Of a stretch of DNA of 9,481 nt, positions 1 through 6,541 are shown one piece after another (position 1 is the stretch's first letter; each line of letters opens with the position of its first letter). Source of the DNA: Wolinella sp052173415 (lineage in GTDB: Bacteria; Campylobacterota; Campylobacteria; Campylobacterales; Helicobacteraceae); contig JBQMYQ010000050.1 in the NCBI GenBank assembly GCA_052173415.1, forward strand, positions 1 through 9,481, in the 5' to 3' direction. The position numbers and the translations under genes are program-made. Below the pieces are notes generated by a model. It had not been told where the DNA came from, ran no database searches, and saw only the letters and a program-made list of their open reading frames with translations.

Positions 1-63
1 GCGGGCTATATGAAAATCACACAAGAGGGCAAAGAGATCACGCGTGAGGTTGTTGAAAAGTAA
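1..63 (+). CDS. 3' end of an unidentified gene (last 20 codons)
   Basis: The window opens inside a plus-strand reading frame that is open from base 1 and stops at TAA (61-63). The visible C-terminus reads AGYMKITQEGKEITREVVEK, a hydrophilic, charged tail with no diagnostic motif. The GY-x-K-I-T-x-x-G pattern loosely resembles the wing of a winged-helix regulator, but this is too short to identify the family. Support for a real gene end comes from the strong intrinsic terminator that begins about 20 bases after the stop. The gene is convergent with the minus-strand operon that ends at 530. Confidence 0.6.
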   Translation, partial: AGYMKITQEGKEITREVVEK

Positions 64-81
64 GTTTTAAAAACCGCTTTG

Positions 82-116
82 CATACATTTTAGCGCGGGG
101 CTAAAGTGCATGTTTT
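82..116 (+). terminator. Rho-independent terminator of the gene ending at 63
   Basis: Arms 82-94 and 100-112 pair around a 5-base loop (95-99). The nine pairs next to the loop are continuous (one G-U), then comes one mismatch and three more pairs. The stem is followed directly by TTTT (113-116) and a generally T-rich stretch to about 140. Its position just after the stop at 63 fits termination of that gene. Confidence 0.7.
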
Positions 117-281
117 AGCTATTTTTGATTGCTTTTAACAAAATGAAACCCTTGTTGTCACTCTCTGATTCTGCTGTTTGAGGCGCGATTCTGCCCTCCT
201 CTCTCCATGCGCGAGGTAAATATAGAAAATCGACGCTTTTTGTGCTGTTTTATCAATTTTTGCAATGCCATTTAAATGATC

Positions 282-310
282 TTGACTTTCAAATATTTTT
301 CGATTAAAAT
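282..310 (+). promoter_or_regulatory. Sigma70-like promoter, TTGACT-N17-TAAAAT
   Basis: TTGACT (282-287) and TAAAAT (305-310) are separated by exactly 17 bases, the ideal spacing, in an AT-rich context. Transcription would start near 317, exactly where the first hairpin begins. No credible coding gene follows, so the promoter may drive a small RNA. It is a pattern match only, and Helicobacter promoters usually lack a conserved -35 box, so chance remains possible. Confidence 0.45.
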
Positions 311-316
311 TCCGTT

Positions 317-431
317 ATGTTTTTGAATGTATATCGAAAGCATTTCAAAAACATCTCCTTATGATTGTGGTTTGCTTTGGTTTTATATAGTTGAGTCTCG
401 CTTTTGTATGGATTTATTTGCGAGGCTCAAC
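317..431 (+). ncRNA. Candidate small structured RNA (two hairpins)
   Basis: Two strong inverted repeats lie just after the promoter-like site. In the first, arms 317-329 and 341-354 pair over about 13 bases with one bulge and an 11-base loop. In the second, arms 390-401 (GTTGAGTCTCGC) and 420-431 (GCGAGGCTCAAC) pair over 12 positions, one of them a G-U on the plus strand, around an 18-base loop. The G-U would be an A-C mismatch on the minus strand, which favours a plus-strand RNA. I do not recognise it as tmRNA, RNase P RNA, SRP RNA or a tRNA. 6S RNA cannot be excluded. The 3' end is unknown; it could extend to the hairpin at 486-506. Confidence 0.3.
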
Positions 432-485
432 ACAACTCCCCTGTTCAATTTACTTTGGTGCATTCTCCCCTCCGCGTTTTCCATC

Positions 486-506
486 TATTTTCAAGCGTTG
501 AAAATA
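486..506. repeat. AT-rich inverted repeat at the 3' end of the dapE operon
   Basis: This is a perfect 9-base inverted repeat, TATTTTCAA / TTGAAAATA, with a 3-base spacer, lying 23 bases beyond the dapE stop codon. It may mark the 3' end of the minus-strand operon or of a plus-strand small RNA. Neither side has a clear T-run, so I do not call it an intrinsic terminator. Confidence 0.4.
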
Positions 507-529
507 CGAGTTTAGTTTCAGCTTCGATT

Positions 530-1747
530 TCAAAACACCTCGTCCTGTCCCTTTAAAGCCCTTAACAAAACCGCTTCAAGCTCCATTATCTCGGAGATTT
601 GTACCCGCTCATTAGCCGCGTGAATTCGATCATTCACCACGCCACATTCCACCACATCAATGCCAAAAGTCGCAAAATAACGCGCATCGCTCGTCCCGCC
701 CCCAGTCTCTAGCCTCGGAGGATTCCCCCTAACCTGCTCTATCGCGCTATTCACGCACTGCAATATTTCGCTGTTTTGATTGGTCAAAAACGGCTGCGCG
801 CTCTGCTCCAGCTCAAGCACATGGGGAATCTCCACCAAAATATCGCTAATATGCCGCCTGACTTTATCTATATTTGTTTTAGTTGAGTTTCGTATATTAA
901 ACATTATCTTTAATTCATCGGGCGTAACATTAACCGTCTCGATTCCCCCGCGAATATCAGTAATTACCATTTTACTTGGCAGGAAAAATTCATCGCCATC
1001 ATCAAGATCAAAGCCCGCAATATAGGGTATTTTAGGAGCAATTAGCTCCACAGGATTAATACACTTCTCAGGATAAGCCACATGCCCTTGTTTGCCCTTA
1101 ACAATGAGCTTTCCATTGATCGAGCCTCGTCGCCCTATTTTAATCACATCACCAAAATGTGCCTGACTTGTGGGCTCAGCAACAATCGCCATATCGGGCA
1201 AAAAATCAATCTCCTTAAGATGCTCTAACATCGCTAATGTGCCATCTTTTGCGCTCCCCTCTTCATCGCTAGTCAAAAGAAGCGAAAGCGTGCGAAAAGG
1301 GCATGATTCCTCGCTATCAAGAGAATTTGCGCTGTTTTGGTGCAACGCGTGGGAATCAGAGCACTTTTGTTTCGCCTCCCATAATTGTGAAAATTTTTGT
1401 AGCGCACTTATCATTGCCGCTACGCCACCTTTCATATCCTGCGCCCCACGCCCATATAGATACCCCTCCTTAAGAATCGGAGAAAATGGATCGCTCTCCC
1501 AACCATCTCCTGCGGGAACAACATCAATGTGTCCAGCCAAAGTGCAATGCTTCGCACTATTTTTGCCTTCAAAATGCCGATACAAAAAGAGATTTTTCAC
1601 CCCGTTTCGCTCTATTTCAATAGCCTGAAAATCGGGCAAAAGCGAGCGAATATAGATAAAAATTCCGCATTCATGAGGAGTAATCGTTTTATAAGTAATA
1701 AGTTTTTTTAAAATATCAATTACACTATTATTTTTTTCATATTCCAT
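530..1747 (-). CDS. dapE: Succinyl-diaminopimelate desuccinylase
   Basis: DapE hydrolyses N-succinyl-LL-2,6-diaminopimelate to LL-diaminopimelate and succinate in the cytoplasm. It is a two-zinc M20 peptidase-family enzyme supplying lysine and the peptidoglycan cross-linking residue. The 405 residues contain the expected metal and catalytic positions in order: H73 with D75 in GHIDVVPAGDGW, D104 in GAQDMKGG, E162/E163 in TSDEEGSA, E191 in EPT and H376 in the C-terminal HAANE. The dimerisation-domain motif GRRGSINGK is near 205, and GGGTSDARYF is near 350. The ATG at 1747 follows AAAGG at a normal distance. It is the last gene of the minus-strand run, 21 bases after cmoA. A hydrophilic stretch around residues 121-152 makes the D104 to E162 spacing about 24 residues longer than I recall for the H. 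influenzae enzyme. The family call is secure. Confidence 0.95.
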   Translation of the reverse strand: MEYEKNNSVIDILKKLITYKTITPHECGIFIYIRSLLPDFQAIEIERNGVKNLFLYRHFEGKNSAKHCTLAGHIDVVPAGDGWESDPFSPILKEGYLYGRGAQDMKGGVAAMISALQKFSQLWEAKQKCSDSHALHQNSANSLDSEESCPFRTLSLLLTSDEEGSAKDGTLAMLEHLKEIDFLPDMAIVAEPTSQAHFGDVIKIGRRGSINGKLIVKGKQGHVAYPEKCINPVELIAPKIPYIAGFDLDDGDEFFLPSKMVITDIRGGIETVNVTPDELKIMFNIRNSTKTNIDKVRRHISDILVEIPHVLELEQSAQPFLTNQNSEILQCVNSAIEQVRGNPPRLETGGGTSDARYFATFGIDVVECGVVNDRIHAANERVQISEIMELEAVLLRALKGQDEVF

Positions 1748-1768
1748 ATTTTTACCTTTGTGTAATAA

Positions 1769-2485
1769 CTAATGCTTATATGCAATAAATGTAGCAAAAT
1801 TAACCCAGCGAAAAATTGTCTCTACATGGGAAAATCCCGCCTCTTTAAGGATATTTTCATTCTCTTTAGCTGTGTATGGAATCAATACATTTTCTAATGC
1901 TTCACGTTTTTTCATAATTTCCACTTCACTATATCCTTGCGCGCGCTTATACTTATAATATTGCTCGATCATTATATGATCTAAACGCCGATCTTCGCTC
2001 ACAATCTTTTCACTAATAATTAAAATTCCTCCACTCTGCAGTGTATCAAAAAGCTTTTCTAATAGGTAAAGGCGATGGATCGGTCTTACAAACTGAATAG
2101 TATAGTGACATATTATTACTTGACATTTTTTATAATTAAAATCTAGTATATCTCCATGAATAAAATCTATTTTTGATCCATATCCGAGGGCTTTTTCTCT
2201 TGCGCGTTTTAGCATTGCTTCCGAGCTATCAATTCCAATGAGCTGCACACCGTCCAAAGCACCCATACGTCGCTCAAAATCAAGTAGCAGCGTGCCCGTT
2301 GAACAGCCTAAATCATAGAGGATTCCACCCTTTGTGATATAAGCAAGTGCAAAATCGACCGACAAGCCGCAAGCCACCTCATAGTAGGGAATCGAGCGTG
2401 CCAGCATATCGTCAAAAACACCAGCCACGCGGTCATCAAACTCAAATTGCTTCTTTAATTCCTCATTAAAAAGTTCATCTCTCAT
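1769..2485 (-). CDS. cmoA: Carboxy-S-adenosyl-L-methionine synthase
   Basis: CmoA converts S-adenosylmethionine and prephenate into carboxy-SAM. CmoB then uses this to make the carboxymethoxy group of cmo5U34 in tRNA wobble positions. The 238-residue protein is a class I methyltransferase fold. The N-terminal FDDRVAGVFDDMLARSIPYY segment is typical of CmoA, the SAM loop DLGCSTG is at 58-64, the acidic strand IDSSEAM at 85-91 and GDILD at 111-115. I choose ATG at 2485 over the in-frame GTG at 2488 because MRDELF matches usual CmoA starts and AGGGG lies 6 bases upstream. The start is three bases after the ribF stop, so translation is probably coupled. No cmoB is visible in the window. Overall base composition is more AT-rich than tlyA or ugd. 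Confidence 0.93.
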   Translation of the reverse strand: MRDELFNEELKKQFEFDDRVAGVFDDMLARSIPYYEVACGLSVDFALAYITKGGILYDLGCSTGTLLLDFERRMGALDGVQLIGIDSSEAMLKRAREKALGYGSKIDFIHGDILDFNYKKCQVIICHYTIQFVRPIHRLYLLEKLFDTLQSGGILIISEKIVSEDRRLDHIMIEQYYKYKRAQGYSEVEIMKKREALENVLIPYTAKENENILKEAGFSHVETIFRWVNFATFIAYKH

Positions 2486-2488
2486 CAC

Positions 2489-3361
2489 TCACCCCTGCTT
2501 AAGAATCTCTTGAGTCTTTTTAATGTCCATAAAAATCTGCTCTTTTAATTTTGATATATCTCTAAAATATATATTTTCTCTTATATATTCTACAAAATAT
2601 ATCCTAGCTATTTTTTTTATTTCTTGATTGATGCTAGACAAATCAAACGCCAAAGATCCTCCCGTATCTTGTAGCAAGTGCGTCTCAATGGCAAATTCCC
2701 CATCCGTGCTGAGCCGATTCCCTACAAAGCTCACGGAATGAAACACTAAGCCCGCAATTCTCGTTTTGCTCGCATAGACCCCTGGGCGTGGCAAAAGGAA
2801 TCGCTCCACATGCAGATTAAGCGTCGCGACAAGCTCATTATGCCCGATTCCCTGACCGCGTATAATTGTGCCCTCAATAAAATAATCTCTACCCAAAAGA
2901 GCCCGCACTTCGCCCATTGCTCCGCGTAAAATCCGCTCCCTGATTGCGCCTGAATGCACCGATATGCCTTGGCAGAAAATCTCCTCGATCACAACCACTT
3001 CTCCGCCAAAAAGCGCGCGTAGCTCGCTAATCCCATAGGCTCGATTCCTGCCAAAGCGAAAATCATAGCCCACCACCAGCCGCTTAAGCAAAGGAAATGC
3101 ACGCAAGAGAAGCGCGATAAACTCCTGCGCGCCTAAATTTTTAATCTCACTAAAAGGAATCGCACAAATAGGAAGGCTCGTGAATTCGCTCCTTAACGCA
3201 CCCGGCGTGAGATTCCCACCCTCTGCGTCAATCACGAGAATCACCCCGGGCATGCACAATCGACTAAAAAGCTCTTGATGCCCCCTGTGCATGCCATCAA
3301 ACTTCCCCAGCGCAAGCGAACAGACGCGCTCATCGCCACAAATAGAGAAAAAATTCTTCAT
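2489..3361 (-). CDS. ribF: Bifunctional riboflavin kinase / FAD synthetase
   Basis: RibF phosphorylates riboflavin to FMN and adenylates FMN to FAD. The N-terminal nucleotidyltransferase half has LGKFDGMHRGH with HRGH at 25-28, GYDFRFG near 98-104 and a conserved-looking SGAIRERI near 137-144. The C-terminal kinase half starts near 158 and has PRPGVYA, VGNR and ETHLL (E226, expected catalytic base). The usual GFPTAN metal/ATP motif is altered to GHNELVATLN (173-182), keeping T and N. I choose ATG at 3361 (290 residues) because AGGAGG sits just upstream and the flavin domain begins there. A longer frame to 3445 would only add residues overlapping tlyA. The start lies 32 bases inside the tlyA 3' end, so the pair is translationally linked. 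The last roughly 45 codons are strikingly AT-rich (about 21% G+C over 2521-2640, against 47% over the next 60 bases). Confidence 0.93.
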   Translation of the reverse strand: MKNFFSICGDERVCSLALGKFDGMHRGHQELFSRLCMPGVILVIDAEGGNLTPGALRSEFTSLPICAIPFSEIKNLGAQEFIALLLRAFPLLKRLVVGYDFRFGRNRAYGISELRALFGGEVVVIEEIFCQGISVHSGAIRERILRGAMGEVRALLGRDYFIEGTIIRGQGIGHNELVATLNLHVERFLLPRPGVYASKTRIAGLVFHSVSFVGNRLSTDGEFAIETHLLQDTGGSLAFDLSSINQEIKKIARIYFVEYIRENIYFRDISKLKEQIFMDIKKTQEILKQG

Positions 3362-4094
3362 TGCCCTCCTTTCCTTTGAGCTTGGAAGCCTCGCGCGAGC
3401 GCACTTCAAAGCCACTCGCCTCACACTCCGCGCAAAACTCCTCAAGGCGCGCCAAAACGCGCTCTTGCTGCAACACTACCCCCTTGCGATTCCTCTTTGC
3501 GGTTTTTCCCACTTCAAATTGTGGCTTAAAGAGCAAAATCGCCTCGTGTTCGCACAAGCGCGCAATTTCAGGCAAAATCTTTGAAAGCGAAATGAAAGAG
3601 ACATCGCACAAGATTAGGGGGAATCGAAGTGGGTCGCAATCTGCGCGGATTCCTAAGGAATCGGAGCGCAAATCATTCACGCGCGTGCAAGCAAAATCCC
3701 GTATATCCGTCTCTTCATGAAGCTCGATTCTCACATCAGAGCGCAAACTTTCATGAAGCTGATCGCGCCCGACATCGACGCATACGACCCGCTCTGCACC
3801 CGATTGTAACGCCACTTGAGCGAATCCGCCCGTGCTTGAGCCAATATCCAGCACACATTTCCCTCGCAACGAAATTTCAGAATGCGCGCGCAAAAAGTGC
3901 GCAAGCTTCTCGCCTGCGCGCCCGACATAGGGCACATCGCGCAAAAGCTCCACCTGCAAATCCCCTGAAATCTGATACGAAGCCTTGCATATCACCGCTT
4001 TACCAACCCGCACTGCTCCCTCTTTAATGAGCCTCTGCGCCTTCTCCTTGCTAGCGACTAGCCCCTCTCGCACCAGGTAAGAATCAAGCCTCAC
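3330..4094 (-). CDS. tlyA: TlyA-family rRNA 2'-O-methyltransferase / hemolysin family
   Basis: TlyA proteins methylate ribose 2'-OH groups in rRNA (C1409 of 16S and, in some groups, C1920 of 23S) and affect sensitivity to capreomycin-type antibiotics. In Helicobacter and Campylobacter they are also linked to hemolysis and adhesion. The 254-residue protein has an N-terminal S4 RNA-binding domain (about 1-60, MRLDSYLVREGL) followed by an FtsJ-like fold: K63 in GEKL, the SAM loop DIGSSTGGF at 83-91, D164 in LCDVSF, K190 in FKPQFE and E246/E247 near the C-terminus. This reproduces the K-D-K-E tetrad of the family. The start is GTG at 4094, overlapping the lipoprotein stop as GTGA, with AAGG about 13 bases upstream. 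The family is certain; the exact rRNA target is inferred. Confidence 0.93.
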   Translation of the reverse strand: MRLDSYLVREGLVASKEKAQRLIKEGAVRVGKAVICKASYQISGDLQVELLRDVPYVGRAGEKLAHFLRAHSEISLRGKCVLDIGSSTGGFAQVALQSGAERVVCVDVGRDQLHESLRSDVRIELHEETDIRDFACTRVNDLRSDSLGIRADCDPLRFPLILCDVSFISLSKILPEIARLCEHEAILLFKPQFEVGKTAKRNRKGVVLQQERVLARLEEFCAECEASGFEVRSREASKLKGKEGNEEFFLYLWR

Positions 4095-4606
4095 TTCTTC
4101 TTCATCACCTTAAAGCCATAATCGAGCGTGGCGATTCCCAAGTTTTCATGCACGATCTCTAAGCTCATCTCCTCAAGGTATCGGCGCGTCTGCACGGGGA
4201 ATCGCACGAGAAAATACTCGCCCCAACGACTGGCAAATGTGATGTTATAGCGCAAAAGATCGCTCTTCTCCAGCTGCGTAATCTCTAGGGGAGTTGCGCC
4301 ATTAGAGAGCCTCACGCTGTATAGAGGGTTGTAAAGCCCCCTGTCCTTGCGCTCTAGCGAGGTATCACTCAAATAAATATCGATGAAAAAGAGCTCGCCC
4401 TCTTCGTGTTTGAAATGCTCGCTATCAAACCCATTGAGGTGGGTGGCTACGATGATTGCTTCGGTTTTTAGCCCATTTAAAAGCTCGCCTTTGCGCGTTG
4501 CCTGTATGTATCGCTCTTCGATTCTATCGGGCTTGAGCGCATTATGATAGAGCTGGCAAGCACTAAAAAGCAGGGCGATTCCCAGGAATCCTAGCACTTT
4601 TTGCAT
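4091..4606 (-). CDS. Small lipoprotein of unknown function (HP1085-like by position)
   Basis: This 171-residue protein begins with a lipoprotein signal: MQK, a hydrophobic stretch LGFLGIALL, then the lipobox LFSAC with the lipidated cysteine at 17. The mature part is soluble-looking and mixed alpha/beta, with many charged residues and a KKK tail. No catalytic motif is visible. AGGAG lies 5 bases before the ATG. The start overlaps the 3' end of ugd by 16 bases and the stop overlaps the tlyA start by 4, so translation of all three is coupled. In H. pylori, from memory, an unnamed gene (HP1085) sits in the same place next to tlyA, which suggests a conserved, uncharacterised partner. An envelope location is inferred from the signal. 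I cannot assign a function. Confidence 0.85.
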   Translation of the reverse strand: MQKVLGFLGIALLFSACQLYHNALKPDRIEERYIQATRKGELLNGLKTEAIIVATHLNGFDSEHFKHEEGELFFIDIYLSDTSLERKDRGLYNPLYSVRLSNGATPLEITQLEKSDLLRYNITFASRWGEYFLVRFPVQTRRYLEEMSLEIVHENLGIATLDYGFKVMKKK

Positions 4607-5940
4607 GGTTGCTCCTCTCCTACGCCAATCTGATAGTAAGCAATCCCAAGCTCATTTAGTCGCTCTTTTTTATACTGATTGCGCCCATCAAAAATAATCG
4701 CTTGACGTAGCCGCCCCATAATTTCGTAAAAATCGGGGCTTCTAAACTCCTTCCACTCCGTCACGAGCACCATCGCATCAGCCCCATTGAGCGCGTCATA
4801 TTTATTGCTCGCATAAACCACCTGCGGATACTCCTTGAGATAGTGCTGCCTCGCCTCTTCCATCGCCTTTGGGTCATAGACTTGCACCTTTGCGCCGCGT
4901 TTAAGAAGCTCGCTAATTAGCGTAATCGAGCTCGCCTCGCGCATATCATCGGTCTCGGGCTTAAAGCTTAGCCCCCAAATCCCAAAGCTCTTGTCTGCGA
5001 GATTCTCGCCAAAACATGAGACGATTTTGCGCACGAGCACGAGCTTTTGCGCGGCATTGACCTCTTGCACCGCGTGGATAATCCTAGGCACGATTCTCGC
5101 ATCTTGCGCGATTTTCTCCAGCGCTTGGACATCTTTAGGGAAGCAGCTCCCGCCATATCCGCACCCGGGATAGATGAAGCTATATCCGATGCGCTTATCG
5201 CTCCCGATTCCCACACGCACGTCATTAACGTCCGCCCCCACCGCTTCGCAGATATTCGCAATCTCATTCATGAAGCTAATTTTGGTCGCAAGCATCGCAT
5301 TCGCCGTGTATTTCGTCATCTCCGCGCTCTTCACGCTCATCGCGATAAATCGGTCATGACTTCGCGTAAAAGGCGCATAGAGTTCTCGCATACGCTCGAG
5401 CACCTCGCTATTATCCGCCCCGATGATCACCCGATCAGGCTTCATAAAGTCATTGATCGCATCGCCCTCCTTGAGAAATTCAGGATTGCTCACCACATCA
5501 AAAGCAATCGTTTTACCTCTCGTGCGCTGCGCCTCTTGCACCACCTCACGCACCTTGCTCGCAGTGCCCACAGGGACAGTGGATTTATCGACGATGATGA
5601 GCCTACGCGTCATCTCTTCGCCAATCTCGCGCGCCACGCTCAGGACGTATTGCAAATCCGCACTACCATCTTCGCCCATGGGCGTCCCCACGGCGATAAA
5701 AACCACCTCCATGCCCTCCAAAGCCTCTTTGAGCGAGGTAGTGAAATGCAAATCGCCCTTTTGATGATTTTTGAGCACCATCTCTTCGAGTCCGGGCTCA
5801 TAAATGGGCACGATTCCGCGCTTTAGCTGCTCAATTTTTTGGGAGTTAATATCCACGCACACGACGCGATTCCCCATCTCGGCAAAACACGCCCCACTCA
5901 CAAGCCCCACATATCCCGTGCCAACGACTGCGATATTCAC
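4591..5940 (-). CDS. ugd: UDP-glucose 6-dehydrogenase
   Basis: This enzyme oxidises UDP-glucose to UDP-glucuronate with two NAD+ in the cytoplasm, supplying sugar for capsule, lipopolysaccharide or glycan synthesis. The 449-residue protein shows the N-terminal Rossmann motif (VGTGYVGLVSG), IYEPGLEE, the conserved GTP near residue 86, DKSTVPVGT, SNPEFLKEG, the catalytic cysteine C266 within GGSCFPKD, and the C-terminal domain motif GLSFKPETDDMREA. I place the start at GTG 5940: GGAG lies 6 bases upstream, and the Rossmann strand starts two residues in. The in-frame ATG at 5979 lies upstream of the predicted promoter and adds 13 unconserved residues. It is first in the minus-strand run and overlaps the lipoprotein gene by 16 bases. 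It could be a related nucleotide-sugar dehydrogenase, but the motifs fit Ugd best. Confidence 0.93.
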   Translation of the reverse strand: MNIAVVGTGYVGLVSGACFAEMGNRVVCVDINSQKIEQLKRGIVPIYEPGLEEMVLKNHQKGDLHFTTSLKEALEGMEVVFIAVGTPMGEDGSADLQYVLSVAREIGEEMTRRLIIVDKSTVPVGTASKVREVVQEAQRTRGKTIAFDVVSNPEFLKEGDAINDFMKPDRVIIGADNSEVLERMRELYAPFTRSHDRFIAMSVKSAEMTKYTANAMLATKISFMNEIANICEAVGADVNDVRVGIGSDKRIGYSFIYPGCGYGGSCFPKDVQALEKIAQDARIVPRIIHAVQEVNAAQKLVLVRKIVSCFGENLADKSFGIWGLSFKPETDDMREASSITLISELLKRGAKVQVYDPKAMEEARQHYLKEYPQVVYASNKYDALNGADAMVLVTEWKEFRSPDFYEIMGRLRQAIIFDGRNQYKKERLNELGIAYYQIGVGEEQPCKKC

Positions 5941-5969
5941 TGCATACTCCACGCTCTTAAAGTGGCGTA

Positions 5970-5978
5970 ATTCTAACA
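5970..5978 (-). promoter_or_regulatory. Predicted extended -10 promoter of the ugd-dapE operon
   Basis: Read on the minus strand, TGTTAGAAT is an extended -10 element (TG-N-TAGAAT, hexamer 5975-5970). It lies about 30 bases upstream of the GTG start of ugd, leaving a leader of roughly 20 bases that contains the GGAG at 5950-5947. Helicobacter housekeeping promoters rely mainly on the -10 box, which fits. It is the best candidate in the short divergent gap. Confidence 0.5.
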
Positions 5979-6028
5979 CACAACCGCAAATCCCCGCCGC
6001 AATCTCGCTTCTTTAAACTCTCGCGCGA

Positions 6029-6034
6029 TAAAAT
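6029..6034 (+). promoter_or_regulatory. Predicted -10 box of the TlpA-NosL-pyrB operon
   Basis: GATAAAAT (TAAAAT at 6029-6034) lies about 20 bases upstream of the TlpA-like start at 6054, followed by AAGGAG at 6044-6049. The resulting leader would be only about a dozen bases. No convincing -35 element is visible. Together with the ugd promoter this makes 5941-6053 a compact divergent control region. Confidence 0.4.
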
Positions 6035-6053
6035 CCCGCCCAAAAGGAGTGGT

Positions 6054-6533
6054 ATGCGCGCTTTTTCCCTGATTCTTGGCGGAATGATTTTGGTGATGTT
6101 TTGGGGCTGTGAAGTGCGCTCGCCTATTCAAATCGGGGCGCGATTCCCGCAAATTGCACTAGAAAATTTGGAAGGGAAGCCTCTTGTGCCTTTTGGGGGC
6201 AAAGCCCTTGTGGTGCGCTTTTGGCAGAGCCATTGCGCTTCGTGCGTGCGCGAAATGCCATTTCTTGATAAGCTTTATGAGAAGCATTATCAAAAACTTG
6301 ATATAATCGCCATCAATGTCGGCGAGCCAAAAGAGACGCTCTTAAGCTTCGCGCAAAAGCACAAATTGCACCATGCGCTCATCGCCGATGAGGAGCAAAA
6401 GCTCTCAAAAATTTTTGGTATTGTGGCGATTCCCACGACGCTTTTTGCAAATAAGGGAATCATCACCGCCATTATCTATGGCGAAAGCTCCCCGCTGGAG
6501 CTTGAAAAACGCCTGCAAAACATCATTAATTAA
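6054..6533 (+). CDS. TlpA-like thioredoxin-fold lipoprotein
   Basis: This is a 159-residue thioredoxin-fold protein of the TlpA/ResA type, which reduces disulfides outside the cytoplasmic membrane, often for cytochrome c or metalloprotein assembly. A signal stretch (SLILGGMILVMF) ends in F-W-G-C19, a slightly unusual lipobox, so membrane anchoring is likely. The active site C61-A-S-C64 follows VRFWQSHC, and the cis-proline is P127 in VAIPTTLF. The central insertion typical of TlpA/ResA is present. AAGGAG sits 4 bases before the ATG at 6054. The NosL-domain gene follows after 8 bases, suggesting a joint role in copper or heme protein maturation outside the cytoplasm (inference). The exact partner cannot be read from sequence. 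Confidence 0.85.
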   Translation: MRAFSLILGGMILVMFWGCEVRSPIQIGARFPQIALENLEGKPLVPFGGKALVVRFWQSHCASCVREMPFLDKLYEKHYQKLDIIAINVGEPKETLLSFAQKHKLHHALIADEEQKLSKIFGIVAIPTTLFANKGIITAIIYGESSPLELEKRLQNIIN

Positions 6534-6541
6534 GGATTCCC

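Larger units (their letters stand above)
64..529. other. Intergenic gap between convergent transcription units
   Basis: This 466-base stretch holds no recognisable protein gene. It contains the terminator at 82-116, a sigma70-like promoter at 282-310, hairpins at 317-354 and 390-431, and an AT-rich inverted repeat at 486-506. Bases 120-280 show nothing I can support. A 62-codon frame at 327-515 starts in the first hairpin, has no ribosome binding site and resembles no family I know, so I do not call it. Confidence 0.6.

Noticed and set aside
327..515. 62-codon plus-strand frame after the promoter at 282-310
   Set aside because: It has no ribosome binding site, the composition is Cys/Phe/Leu-rich and random-looking, and it runs through both hairpins; a structured RNA explains the region better.
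3362..3445. Longer ribF start at 3445
   Set aside because: The extra 28 residues are Arg-rich, overlap tlyA further and lack similarity to RibF; AGGAGG directly precedes the ATG at 3361.
5047..5826. 259-codon open frame on the plus strand opposite ugd
   Set aside because: It lies wholly inside a certain gene on the other strand, is rich in His, Arg and Ile as shadow frames are, and has no family resemblance.
5941..5979. Upstream ATG start for ugd
   Set aside because: It lies upstream of the predicted -10 box; GTG at 5940 has GGAG 6 bases before it and matches the family N-terminus.
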